NCBI GenBank assembly: GCA_009760855.2
Contig: WPIO01000056.1
Location: forward strand, 1,652,501 to 1,707,500
Length of the DNA: 55,000 bases
Reading direction: 5' to 3'
Source: Cristatella mucedo
Lineage: Eukaryota; Bryozoa; Phylactolaemata; Cristatellidae
The position numbers were made by a program, and so were the translations under genes. This document shows, one piece after another, positions 1 through 11,259 of this stretch (position 1 is the first letter of the stretch; the number at the start of each line of letters is the position of its first letter). The notes beneath the pieces are model-generated. The model worked only from the letters and a program-made list of their open reading frames with translations. It did no database searches and had not been told where the DNA came from.

Positions 1-12
1 AAACTCTTTAGT

Positions 13-94
13 GTGTATGTCAAATCTATATATATGTATATACATATGCATATGTACGTATATAAAAATATATATATGTATATATGTATATACG

Positions 95-155
<61 letters not shown>

Positions 156-270
156 ATTAGAATTTATGTGCTGTAAATTTATATTGAAACTATATATTTA
201 TATTTATATTTATATTGAAATATATATATATATATATATATATATACACTCAACAACAAGACAATCATAA
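13..270. repeat. AT/GT microsatellite cluster
   Basis: Compound TA and TG dinucleotide tracts, including a pure TG run at about 118-153 and TA runs at about 95-118 and 219-246. Confidence 0.95.
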
Positions 271-679
271 AGAAGCATAGTGCCTCAGATTGTAGCAAGA
301 ACTACAATCCTAGCTCAAGCGAATGATAGCTAATTTGACACTGCACCTTGCAAACGAGGTGCAGCTGTAGTGAATTTGATTTCCGTTCAGAGCTAGCGCA
401 ACAACCGCCGCGATTGTAGCAGTGCTAGTCTCAAGAGCCCAACAAATAGAAGGTGATAGTGGAGCCCTAAGACACGTAGCGTAGTACGGAGGCAGTGAAG
501 AGCACCAAAACACCGTAAGATAAAAGTGCACATCTTTTCTGCGTAGAGAAGTCTATTCGACGGCGACGGGAGTTGCAGGCATCCAGAATCAGCGAAATAG
601 CGTACAAGAGCTCTCTCGCATGGCGCTGACCAGAACCTTCGCATTGAATGGCGTGTAGCACACGCTTAGATAAGAGTTC
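271..679. other. Unannotated stretch
   Basis: No gene, RNA or clear repeat recognised. Open frames here are short and overlapping. Confidence 0.4.
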
Positions 680-1170
680 GACGGCGGCACATATAGTTCA
701 CGCATTTGCGACATCGTCACTAGATTATTGTAATTTCCTGCATTCAGGACTGCCGTCTTGCTTTCGCCTTTAATCGTCGACAGCTGATGCAAACCGTAGC
801 GACCCTATCGTTAAAAGCGTAACTTCCACGGCTCGAACCCGCTCCCTGTCTAAGCTTGGCTGGCTCCCTATCAAGCCGCAGGTCGATTTTTTCAAGATTC
901 GCAATTCGGACTACAGGTCGACTGACTCGCTTGCACCAGCGTATTCAACGTATCCAACCGCCAACGGCTCTCCCTCCTTGTCCCGAACCACCTGCCCGTC
1001 AGCTTATGGTCTGGTTATGTTAACGTCCGTCTCGCTCAATTAAAATGTTTTGGTCATCGATGCTTCGGGTCATATGCACCCACCAGTCTGGATAATTCGC
1101 TTTCGGTTGCGGTCACTGCCTACAATGAGTTGCCATCCTATAAGTCTCAGCTCAAAACGCATTTGTTCTG
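680..1170 (+). mobile_element. Degenerate CR1/L2-type LINE, RT C-terminal remnant
   Basis: Frame-broken translation retains SSLDYCNFLHSGLPS, KLGWLPIKP and a terminal YKSQLKTHLF, the usual C-terminal landmarks of CR1/L2-like reverse transcriptases. Stops and frameshifts show it is dead. Confidence 0.55.
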
Positions 1171-1225
1171 GTCAGCCGTCCCGGTCAGCCGTCCCGGTCA
1201 GCCATCCCGGTCAGCCGTCCCGGTC
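1170..1225. repeat. 13-bp minisatellite, about 4.3 copies
   Basis: Unit GGTCAGCCGTCCC repeated at 1170, 1183, 1196 and 1209 with one substitution, immediately after the LINE remnant. Confidence 0.85.
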
Positions 1226-3099
1226 TTTTGCGATGAACTTTTCTCTACTTTTTTATATCGTGTGCTTTTCGCACATACACTATTCAGCGTTAGTAGCAGT
1301 TAGTCTTACTAAGCGATGGCCATGCGTATGTCAAATTTTTTCTCTAACATGCTTACCTAGGCATGATCCTTGAGTTCTTTTGAATGTTTGATACAGTGTG
1401 CTACGCTAAACAGTGGATACTGGCTCTCTTGCAGGGAGTTGTAAAATGCCTGGTTTAGAAATTGAACTCCCTTGGGGTGCTTTAAGAAGGACCTATAACT
1501 GCTATTAGTATTATGATTTATTGAAAGCTGATTTTCTATTGAATATATTATAGTATAGAATATATTTCTGTTATCACGTCCTATAAATTAAGCCTTGAAA
1601 CATGGTAACGGTATAAGTGAGGTGAAGCTTTTAGGGCTTGTATAAAATGGCCGGAGACCATGTTATGGCGTCTTTTAGTTATTCAAGCTCAGAATTATGA
1701 GAAATATCACATTCGTAATTCGCTTAAGATTGTTTTGCTTACATTGCATCTGCTGTATGTATTGCCATCAGTCTTTTCCATTTCATTTTATGAATTTCCT
1801 GGATAGGGATCAGTGGCCTGTGTATGTATGCAAGCGGCTGCGATACAATGTCTCGAGATATTGTACAGCTTTAGAAATGAGTTGTATACTTTCTCTTCAC
1901 CTGCGGTATTAAACCGTACATGAGTATCTTAAGGAAACCTGAAGTGCATGCTTGCATTTTCTGATACTCGTTGGATAGTGAATCTATGCTTTTTCGATTC
2001 AGGTGCTGCGATCCTTGCCCGATTAAGTGTCCCCAGCAGGTGTCACGTATTTTGCACTGTGGACACTTCGAAGTCGTAGCTTGCCATGAGGCTAAACAGG
2101 ATGGTCTTTGCTGCAAGTTCTGCCGGAGGAGCTGACTGAAGAACATTCGTAGAGAGCTCCACAGGTATGAACAGTTAGGGGCATAGGAAGCTTTACAAGA
2201 TAAACCCTAAAATAAGCTGAAATTTAATTGGCTACTTCCTTAAGGTCTAAAACCTTGCAATTTGCCCATTCTTGAGCCCATTCGCATTACTAGTGAACAC
2301 CGTGGCAAACGTACTTAGGCTACAAATTCTACGTTGTAGTATTCCTTTTTAATAGTATGCTTTGTTCTAGCGGACTTAAGCCTTACAACCTATTTCCATA
2401 TTCCTGAAATGCATTGTAAGATGATAGGTGAACGTCTCTTTCTTAAAAGGACATTTTTAATGATTAATGAGTACCTAATGGTGTGGATATCAAATACTAA
2501 ATAAATTCAAAGCTTTTATTATATATGCTGTTGAGTAATTTAAGACCTTTTAGAAATGTCTGCCTTCACGTACTGTAACCTAAAACCACCGAATGCATGC
2601 TTCTTGCAAGAAAATCTGCTGACCAGTTATATGCTGAATAAACTGTCGTTGTTTTCTTAAGCTTATATATTAAGTTGAGCTATTTGTAGACCTGTTATTT
2701 TGGCACTGACGCAGAACTCTCGTACTCAGTTTTTGGATTGCCTCTAAGAATTTTCTAATGCCCGAAATTGTTACGCGAGCACCCGGACAATGCAGTTTAC
2801 TTATGCAACTATTACGGATGTTGCAATCAAGAACTCGCATATATTGCCGGCTACCCGTGCAGCTCTATTTTCTAGATATCTGCTCCGCTTACCTGGAAAG
2901 ACATTTTATGGGTATTAATTTCATTTTGGCCGCGTGCGCTTACAGCTGAAAGTAATAATCTGACACGCGAGCCATCGTGTGCAAATCTGCTGCCTATTTA
3001 GGCTTATTTGCTGAACGACTACAATTTTGTTGTTAAAAAATAAAGCTTTCGTCACGATAACCTGCCGTCGCTTTCTCGGTCATTTCCCTTTTTTTAAAG
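1226..3099. other. Unannotated AT-rich stretch
   Basis: No coding gene or repeat family recognised on either strand. Short open frames lack any conserved motif. Confidence 0.4.
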
Positions 3100-3180
3100 A
3101 CGCCAAGATAAGCGTTAAAGAGTCGCTCCCCTGTGTCGCTCCTCGGTCGCTCTTAGCGAGATTTTCTCAGTCTCCAACGG

Positions 3181-3355
3181 TGACGTCAACTCCACGTCAG
3201 GGCAAGCAGCGAGTACTAAATGGACGCCACCGAGAACCGACCGGGCGGGGGCTGTACGAGACCCCATCACGTGAGGGCAGCGTGATCCGTCAGGCACATT
3301 GCATTTCGAAGCTGACGTCAGCAGGCAGTGCTCATCCGGAAAAAAGGTCACGTGA
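3181..3355. promoter_or_regulatory. Paired CRE and E-box palindromes
   Basis: Two perfect TGACGTCA palindromes (3181-3188, 3313-3320) alternate with two perfect TCACGTGA palindromes (3267-3274, 3348-3355) in a CpG-containing block. These are consensus CREB/ATF and bHLH-zip sites. No gene start is recognised beside them, so promoter function is inference. Confidence 0.35.
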
Positions 3356-3663
3356 AGAGTGCCAGAATGAATCGAAGCGCGAGCGCGATCGTATGCTCGC
3401 CAGCTTGGCGCTCGAGCAAGCAAAGTTCGATCGTACTTTTGAAAAGGAGCCAAGGAGCAAGTGTTGTGTGCAGCTGCAATGCTCACAAGAGACGAGAGAC
3501 GATATGCAAAGAGAAACAGTGGCTGGCTACAAGTTAGAAACTCTCATACGTACAAATACAACCAAAGGGACGGCTCCTTTGAGGACAGGACCTTTTACAC
3601 GGCCTTGCTTCGAGCTATATATTTCACTGCATTGCAACTTGTATTCCAAGTGCATTGTATTGT

Positions 3664-3713
3664 AGTGTGTGTGTGTGTGTGTGCGTGCGCGTGTGCGCGT
3701 GTGCGTGCGTGAT
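3664..3713. repeat. TG/CG alternating microsatellite
   Basis: Alternating purine-pyrimidine tract mixing TG and CG, a sequence type able to form Z-DNA. Confidence 0.9.
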
Positions 3714-4671
3714 GTATTGTAAGGTAGACGAACTCTCGCTCCCGCGTGACGACTCTCTATACTGCTAACCACTCCTAGTAGCAGCAAATACGCTGATTTG
3801 TGCCAGAAGTCCGGTAACGGAAACGGAAGCGTTTCGACGATTTAAGTTGCCTTATGTCGCACGAAGCACCAGCGCGACGTCATTCAATCGAGACGAGGGC
3901 CTATGATAAACTGAGTCTCACTCGCTGATTACTACCGTTGTTAAGGGGCATAACCTTGGCGAGCATCTCACGCTATAGCTTGCCGAATTCCTAAGGTCAC
4001 TCAGGTGCAAATGATTTTTCATAGCAGAATCTAATGGAACCCGCGAACTAATTTAGGCGATGCAAATCGAAGGAAGGTCCTTGCTTGTGAGCTAATCTTT
4101 CGGAAAAGCCTTCAGCTGCTTTCGGCTGCTTTTCGCTCAGAGTCCAGTAGGTGTAGGCCGCAGTAGGAAGACCGCCATATATTCATACTATAGAAGGTTG
4201 TATGCGTTAAAATGTGTGCGCCATACACTGAAACGCTGAACTAACGCTGTCCGCGCATGCGATACAATGCCTGCCTGTGCTAGCCATAGCCGGGCATTTT
4301 TATTCCGACAAAGTTCATAAACATTCATTTTGCACACAGCGTCCAAAGATGATCGAGACTCTCTCTCTCTCTCCGGGCGCTTTATGCGAAGCAAGAGAAG
4401 CTACGACCGAGAGCTAATGACATAACGTAATGACATAATTACATGCACGGTATCATTCCTGGACAAGCATGCAAAAGCACACTTGAAGACACGGGGGAGG
4501 AGCCACTGGTTAAGAAGACACTCAGGGGGGGTGCCAATGGTTACGAATATCCCCGGTTGTTTACGTGTACTGAGTTGTGCATAGGTAAGCCGGCAAGGAA
4601 CGCAAGTACACTTGAGACAAGTTCAAATGCGGTGTCAGCGAAACTGAGCGGAACAGGTGCGTCTCTATCAC
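3714..4671. other. Unannotated stretch
   Basis: Nothing recognised except a short CT run near 4360. Confidence 0.4.
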
Positions 4672-4771
4672 TTACCATTCGATCGCGCTTCCCTTTGCAG
4701 CAAATGTAAAGCGCCTAGAAAGAGGTTGAGTTCTCTGAGGGCGCTATATCAAGTGTACTACTATTATACCT
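4672..4771 (+). mobile_element. LINE-A 3' end, short 5'-truncated copy
   Basis: Matches the LINE-A 3' terminus, including the hairpin-forming AAAGCGCCTAGAAAGAG ... GGGCGCT tail and a short ATT end. Confidence 0.75.
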
Positions 4772-4885
4772 GAGACTTGATTGGTGCTAAGTCAGTGCAG
4801 GTTGATACAGAGATTGGAAGCGATTACATCACTCTCGGTGCCTATGAACTGGCGGCTGAACTTATCGTCTGAAGAGTAGTTCGGT

Positions 4886-5056
4886 GAGCCGTGATGGCAC
4901 ACTAGGTAAGGCAGTTGCTTTCACGACCTCGGTCCCGAGGTCGTGGGTTCGATTCCTGCGGTGGACGATCCATTATCGCCACCACAAGCGGTGGTGATAG
5001 CCGTGAAGGCTCTTCTGCCGCTATACAAAAAGAGGCTGTTTCATCAGCTAGGATAT
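4886..5056 (+). mobile_element. SINE-1, tRNA-derived
   Basis: A-box-like TGGCACACTAGGTAAGG, perfect B box GGTTCGATTCC at 4945-4955, then the family body and tail (GCCGCTATACAAA, then CTGTTTCATCAGCT) ending in a T run. The fold and acceptor stem of a true tRNA are absent. Confidence 0.85.
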
Positions 5057-5146
5057 TTTTTTTTAGTTCGATTTCGTGCGAGCAGCGCTGAGGCGACCGG
5101 AAGCCGAGGATCGAGTGCTGCGAGAAGAGGAGCATTCCAGTAGAAG

Positions 5147-5357
5147 GTGCATACCGAAGGAAAGTGCATACCGAAGGAAATTGCATACCAAGATAAGGTG
5201 CATACCGAGAGCAGGTGCATACACAGAGAGAGAAGGTGCATGCAGAGGGAAAGTGCATACCGATAGAAGGTGCATACGGATAGAAGGTGCATACATAGAG
5301 CGAAGGTGCATGCAGAGGTAAAGTGCATAGCGAGAGAAGGTGCATACCGAGGGACGT
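5147..5357. repeat. 17-bp minisatellite, about 12 copies
   Basis: Degenerate tandem units of GTGCATACCGAGAGAAG type, mostly 17 bp with 19- to 21-bp variants. The reading frames across it only reflect the repeat. Confidence 0.9.
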
Positions 5358-5739
5358 AACTAGGTGGTCAGATAGGTAGGCCAGCGCCGCCTGCTGCCTA
5401 CCGCCTCATGCGCGGCGCATCACTGCAGAGACCGCAGCAGATGCTAGTGAAATGACTTAACTTCTAGTGTGCTTAGGCTGTATTAGCACTGTGCTTCATT
5501 GCTTTGAAATTGGTCTGTTTTTAACTACATTATGTGAAGCCTGCATTCCGGAAAACCTCGTTCAGAAAAGCGTCCCGTGCACGCTGTATTTTTTCGCTAT
5601 AAAAATTAGGCTCGCCAGCCGTTTTCTCGTCGGAAAGGAGTTTCCTATCAGCTCTATGTCTGCCGTTGCACTATCCTGCAGCAATAATAATCGAAGCGCA
5701 ACGTTTGTTGTTTGCTTTCAGTTTGCATTTTTTTTCGCG

Positions 5740-6260
5740 ACATGGAGCTCCTACGAGCGAGCCACCCTGGGCATACTGGCTGCCGCCGCCGCGCAACGGG
5801 ACTTTCGCGGCCGTCGCGACGGCCCGCGTTTATGAACTTTGACCTTGGCCTCTGACTCGCTCCGAAGTCTGTCCATCTTTCGGCTGTCTTTTCGTGCCGA
5901 GCCGCTGCCGACGCGCATCTTTAATTCGCGAAAGCGCGCGCTTCAGACGAGCGACGCCAAAACGAATTGCACCCGCCGGAAAAACGCTTCGGCAAGAATC
6001 CGCGAGGAAAAAATCCCGCGCGCACGCCTCCGAGGTTCGTCGCGAGCTCGCGTGCAGGCGCGAGCTCACTCGAGCCTCCTGCACGCTGTATAGCCAGCCA
6101 GCTCCCTCGCTCGGGCGCGAGCGAGGGCCAGCGCGAGCTGCCAACTCGCCAACTCGGCCTGAGCTCCACTCCGGCCTCGGCTTGTTTATATACTGGATCC
6201 TCGTCGAAAGACCCAGACCTGAATGCACATCAGAGTGCATAAAGTGCATAAACAGGCATC
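5740..6260. other. GC-rich, CpG-dense block
   Basis: Strong rise in GC and CpG compared with the flanks, open in several frames on both strands, as expected from composition. No conserved protein motif. Could be a CpG-island-like promoter region or a repeat. Confidence 0.35.
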
Positions 6261-6549
6261 AAAGGGGCGCAGCCGCGCAAATAGCTTAGAGGGGCTGGTC
6301 CACAAGCACTGGCCATCGAAGGGCTTTACAATGGCCGTCGCCTAAACGTCTAGCCACATTCCTTGCGATCTAAGGATCACAACTTGATGAGGCAACGAAA
6401 GTGAAATCAGAGCAGATAGCGCGGATGCGAAAAGTACGCCGCGGTGCGACATTCAAACGGACAGCATGCCGATGACGTCCTCTCGAGCAACCTGACACTG
6501 CGGCTCGGATGAGGCACGTGCGGAGCCTTTGGCGACAAGCCGGCTACGT

Positions 6550-7250
6550 GCCTAGGTCGCCAGCTTTGAGGCATCGCCGAGACTTGGCCACCACAAGACG
6601 TAGGTTGAACACGATCGGACAATTACTATATGAGCCGCGACGCGCAGCGCCTCGTTTTCCCGACCAATCGTCATTCTCAATCGTTCAAATAGGATATCGA
6701 GATCAATACTGTCGAACGCAGCTGAAAGATCCAGCAGGATCCAGGGGGTAGCGACATTCACGCCATCGTTGCTGCGCCCTCTGTCGTCGTTGGTTACACC
6801 AGAGGATAGCAGTCTCGGTGGAGTGGCCTTGCATGAAACCCGTCTGTAAGCTTTCTGACAGTTCATTCTTGTCAATGTGCTCCGTAAGCTGCTTGCTAGC
6901 AATATGCTCAAGAATTTTTGACGAAAGAGTGTTAGCTTGATAGGACCTCTGAATTTAATCTAGGTTTTTTGTGGAATAGCTCGAAGAATGGCCGATTTGA
7001 ATGGCTGCGGAACAATCACTTTATCTAGACTTTTACAAGCCGCTAGTAAAGACCTTGCGACGAGCTCTTTTGAGTGGACTTAATTAAGCCAAGCACTGCG
7101 CGTACAGACTCGGAGTTATCGAGCAAGTGGATTCACTGTCTTGTGAATTTTTTTGGCCTGAAAGCCTACAGCCGTAGTTGACCTGCTGTAGCTGAGTTTG
7201 GATGAGAGATCCGTGCAACGCAAGAGCTGCAAAAGTACCCATCCTGTCTC
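6550..7250 (-). mobile_element. CR1/L2-type LINE reverse transcriptase fragment
   Basis: The minus strand, with frameshifts, gives SKILEHIASKQLTEHIDKNE, FMQGHSTETAIL and WILLDLSAAFDSIDLDIL, the conserved fingers and catalytic YxDD-proximal A motif region of non-LTR reverse transcriptases. Inactive fragment. Confidence 0.85.
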
Positions 7251-7354
7251 TCAAAAATGGGCTGGACTTTAGAGAGCAGCGAATTCAGTCCATTCCGAAA
7301 TCAAGTAAATTGCAAAGCCTTATTCATCGAAATTAAGCTCAAAACCAACCCGAC

Positions 7355-7825
7355 ACAGCTACTACCCCATCAAGCAAAGCATCGTACCACTCGCTTTTCG
7401 GAATCCAACAGTCTAGAAATACCTCGTACAAACCTTAAATCCTTTGGAGACCGTGCATTTAGCTCGTATGCTCCCACAGCCTGGAACTCCCTCCCGACCT
7501 GCATCAGAACATCCCCTGACCTGACCACATTTAAAAGAAACTTAAAAACATACCTATTTAGGACAGCATTTAGTGGGTCCTTGTGATTCGTCCTCGATGT
7601 GCTTATGCGTGCTGACACTGTTCATGCTGCCACTAACCACATTTGCATGCTGACCCAGTGCATGTAACCCCTAACCATGTTATTCATTTTGTTTGTTTTT
7701 CAAGCATGATTTTACTTACTATTCTATTGCGTATCACTTTGCAGCAAATGTAAAGCGCCTAGAAAGAGATTAAGTTCTCTGAGGGCGCTTTATCAAGTGC
7801 AATATTATTATTATTATTATTATTA
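7355..7825 (+). mobile_element. LINE-A 3' part: RT C-terminus, 3' UTR and ATT tail
   Basis: Encodes FGDRAFSSYAPTAWNSLP and FKRNLKTYLFRTAFSGS, ending at a stop, then the 3' UTR and the hairpin tail followed by an ATT microsatellite (7803-7825). Nearly identical to the copies at 23047-23386 and 50067-50390, indicating recent activity. Confidence 0.9.
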
Positions 7826-7905
7826 GCTGTCTCAAGTCTACTTCCTCCGATGAGGAGGAGGCCACGAGCTGATGTCGAAGTACAAAAAAACAGCTGAGCC
7901 CAGAG

Positions 7906-8419
7906 TTCGACGAATTACCGCAATCCACTCTAATTAGGCTAACGACGACCAGACGTAAGCGTTTCCCAGCTCACATTTTTCGCTGATATTGTAGTACATT
8001 CGAATTTATTTGTCCACCAAATCTCATGTCTCTGCGCGCAAGTGCACTTATGCAAATGAGCTTTGACTACGGACGCCTGTACCACAATCCATTCTAGCTC
8101 CTGTCAAATCCACCAAAACTCAGCTTCGAACAGCTCCAAAAAGTCTGGAATATCAAACTACGCTACACGCACAATGTACCCAGAAAGCTTCGCGCGACTC
8201 CGCTCACGCGTTCTCACGAAGTCCACTGAAATAAGATTGCACTGGGCCAGGCAAACACCGCAATCCGCTGCATTCCACCATGAAACGGAAGAAATCCTGG
8301 TCGGAAAGCTTCCTGTTTTGATTGCATATGAAAGCACACTCTGCGACACTTGCATTAAGAAATTCGCGTACATTTGCACGGGCCGTTCTCGTGCAATGCG
8401 CTGCAATCGACTGCAGTAG
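7906..8419 (+). repeat. Left terminal inverted arm
   Basis: Reverse complement of 10139-10663 with frequent substitutions and a small indel near 7925. Shared landmarks include ATTGTAGTA near the outer side, CAAATGAGCTTTGAC and TGCAATCGACTGCAGTAG. Confidence 0.9.
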
Positions 8420-10060
8420 CCCGGGGTTAATACTGCAATCCACTTCAATCCATAGAATCCACCGCATATAAAATCGAAATACATTGCGCCGAGCTCGAGT
8501 TTTTATTGCATATTAAAGTGCACCGTGCTGTGTGCACAACCACGTAAAATTTTAAAAAAATTGTGCAACCTCGCACTGTGGCAATGGGCGGCAATCACCT
8601 GAAATGACCTGGAAAACTACTGCAATCTACTCTATTTCACTACCAATCATCCTCAAATCGCCATCGCGAAGCTCTAATTGACATAACATATAGGACTAGA
8701 CTCAGTTTAAGGTGCATCCAAAAAAATTCGCTCCATTATGGACACGCGTTCTCATGCAATGAATAGCAATCGACTGCAACGACCCAGTCCCATACCGCAA
8801 TCCTGCCGAGCTGGTTTGGTCCAGTGGTTAAGGTGCTCGCCCCGACCAAGGTCTGATTGAGGACGTGGGCTCGAGCCCCGAGGCATATGTGAAGCGCCTG
8901 AATAGAGATTAAGTTCACTCGGGGCGCTATATAAAGGAATTATATTTAATCCACCGGAAGCCACCGAAATCCGCTGCAATCCGCGACACAGCGATCAGAA
9001 TGCGTACACTCGCTCTAATTATGATTGCACCCTGCTCTACTCTTCGGTTATTGTGTTCTCGCATAACTTTACTGTAATTGCCTAGACTATTCTGCAGCAA
9101 TGCAGTGCAACCGACTGCAACTGCTGGGCCAGTACGTCAATATACAGCAACCCGCCGAAAAATGACCAGAATGCGTTCACATTAAGCTCTAATAGTGACT
9201 GCACATTGCTCTAATTTTTGGTTATTGCGTAATCCCAAAATTTCACTACAATCACCTCGATCATTCGGCAGCAATGCATTGCAATTGACTGCAATTGCCC
9301 GGGCCAATACTCAATTTGCAGAAATCTAATGCAAAATGCCCTGAAATCGGTTTCGCAGTGCTCCAAGTTGTAATGCATGTTACAAAGCACACCGGTTAAA
9401 GTAAACCACATGATTTTAAGAAATTGCGCTTGTACAATCTCGGGAAATGCATGGCAATCTACGGCAACGGCTCGGCTCGAAGCAGCAATCCACTACAATC
9501 CATGGCAAGTTGACATTAAATTGGCTGAACGAAGTGCCGATTGTCATCGCATTTCACATTTCTTTGTGCTAAAAGTGAAATCGTTGGACTTTCAAGCTAT
9601 TTTGCACGTTATTGTCAACAATGGGCGGCAATCGACAGCAATGGCAGGAACCAATACCGAAATCCGTGGCAAATCGACGAGAATTTGGCTGCACCAAGCT
9701 CCAATTCTTATCCCACGTACCATCTCATTGCTCGAGCACATACTTTCAACCATTTCAACCATCTCTGACGGTTCGATCTAGTGCAATGCATGGCAATCGA
9801 CGGCAATGGCACGGGCAAATACGGAAATCCATTATGGTCCATTATTGCAAATCACTGGAAAGTTACTGGGCCAAGATCAAATATATCTTACCTATCACAA
9901 TCCACTGTGTTGAAAGTGCAATCAAATCCTTTCAACCAATCGCGTACAATCGCGACTAATGAACGGCAATCGACAGCAATGGCCCGGGCCAATACCCTAA
10001 TTCCCGGCAAATTGAAGAGAAACTGGCAGCGCGGAAGCCTCAATTGTCATTACATTGAAC
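8388..10060. repeat. Tandem array of about nine 174-bp degenerate monomers
   Basis: The anchor motif GCAATCGACNGCAA (variants) recurs at 8403, 8591, 8766, 9107, 9281, 9454, 9628, 9793 and 9966. Spacings are 188, 175, 341 (about 200 after removing the SINE), 174, 173, 174, 165 and 173. Each core is followed by CCCGGGCCAATAC-like and GCAATCCAC-like words. Confidence 0.85.
8803..8947 (+). mobile_element. SINE-2, full-length, inside the array
   Basis: A box TGGTCCAGTGGTTAAGG and B-box-like GGGCTCGAGCCCC, then the LINE-A-like tail GAAGCGCCTGAATAGAG ... GGGGCGCTAT. Flanked by AATCC on both sides, a plausible target duplication. Confidence 0.9.
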
Positions 10061-10065
10061 ATTCA

Positions 10066-10112
10066 GCAGCGTCCAAAGTATAACGGTTCAATAAAAATAG
10101 GCTGGACGCTGC
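10066..10112. repeat. 10-bp perfect inverted repeat inside the element
   Basis: GCAGCGTCCA at 10066-10075 pairs with TGGACGCTGC at 10103-10112 around a 27-nt AT-rich loop, between the array and the right arm. Confidence 0.8.
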
Positions 10113-10138
10113 CATGGTAACGTTTCCATTTAGATTTA

Positions 10139-10663
10139 CTACTGCAGTCGATTGCAGTGCATTGCACGAGAGCGGCCGTGTACATGCAAGTGAATTTCTT
10201 AATGCAAGTGTCGCAGAGTGTGCTGTCATATGCAATCAAAACAGGAAGCTTTCCGATCAGGATTTCTTCCGTTTCGTGGCGGAATGCAGCGGATTGCGGC
10301 GTTGACCTGGCCCAGTGCAATCTTATTTCAGTGGACTCCGTGAGAACGCGTGAGCGGAATCGCGCGAAGTTTTCTGGGTACATTGTGCGTGTAGCAAAGT
10401 TTGATATTCCAAACTGTTTGGAGATTTTCGCAGCTGAGTTTTGGTGGATTTGACAGGAAATAGAATGGATTGCGGTACAGGCGTCCGGCGTCAAAGCTCA
10501 TTTGCATAAGTGCACGTCCGCGCAGCGACATGAAATTTCTTGGACAGATAAATTCGAACGTATACTACAATATCAGCGCAAAATTTGAGCTCGGCAGCGC
10601 TTACATCTGGTCATTGTTAGCATAATTAGATTGGATTGAGGTGGATTGTGGTAATTCGTCGAA
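10139..10663 (-). repeat. Right terminal inverted arm
   Basis: Inverted partner of 7906-8419; both arms translate to closely similar but meaningless peptides, which exposed the relation. Confidence 0.9.
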
Positions 10664-10850
10664 ACCCTCCCAGAGGTCCGCGGACCGGAAATTGGGACGG
10701 AGTGCTCGCTCTCTTTCGGCGGAAGCTCTCGATTGGACTGGTGTAGACGTCGACTCCGACTATTCAAGCAGTTACTCAGATTGCCGGATCTTTGACGGCG
10801 TATGCTGTACTCTGGGAACGGAGCCGGTGCAACGGCGGGACTCCAGAAGC

Positions 10851-10851
<1 letters not shown>

Positions 10852-10885
<34 letters not shown>

Positions 10886-10955
10886 TAATAATAATACTCT
10901 TTATAAAGCGCCCTCAGAGAAATCAATCTCTTTCTAGGCGCTTTAAATTTGCTGT
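10852..10955 (-). mobile_element. LINE-A 3' tail with AAT microsatellite
   Basis: AAT repeat followed by the reverse complement of the LINE-A hairpin tail; heavily 5'-truncated. Confidence 0.75.
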
Positions 10956-11259
10956 CAAGGGAAACGTGATTGAATTTTGATTGAACAACTGACACGTTTG
11001 TGCTCGAACGCAGCGCTATCTCGTGCCCCAATAGTCTACTGTGTGTGTACAGGATCCTCGCTGTAGACTTGTCTAGTCCCTCTTTGTGTAACGCATGCCT
11101 CTGTATTATTTAGTATTGTGTAGCCTGACGATCATTCGTGAGCCATTGTTGCCGGAAGGTCCGAATAGTAACCAAGAACGGGCATAGATAGTAGGGGGCC
11201 TTAGCGGGAATAGGCGTACTAGTACCCTTGAACCCGGCTGCAAATATACTGGGATTACT

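Larger units (their letters stand above)
7906..10663. mobile_element. Long-inverted-repeat element with internal 174-bp repeats
   Basis: Two inverted arms of about 515-525 bp flank an internal block of degenerate monomers of about 174 bp. No transposase frame is seen inside, so it would be non-autonomous. The arm tips read TTCGACGAATTAC. A possible 9-bp target duplication (TTCGACGAA/TTCGTCGAA) is ambiguous because it is itself nearly palindromic. Outside these tips the flanks do not match. I cannot assign a superfamily; foldback or Mutator-like elements have this architecture. Confidence 0.8.

Noticed and set aside
3027-3665. 212-codon open frame
   Set aside because: No start context, domain or codon pattern; the same stretch is also open on the minus strand, and the conserved element there is a set of DNA palindromes.
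5894-6289. 131-codon arginine-rich frame
   Set aside because: GC-rich block is open in several frames on both strands; composition alone explains it.
8063-8419. 118-codon frame with a close copy on the minus strand at 10063-10494
   Set aside because: The similarity comes from the inverted arms of the 7906-10663 element; low-complexity CAAT-rich sequence, no known domain.
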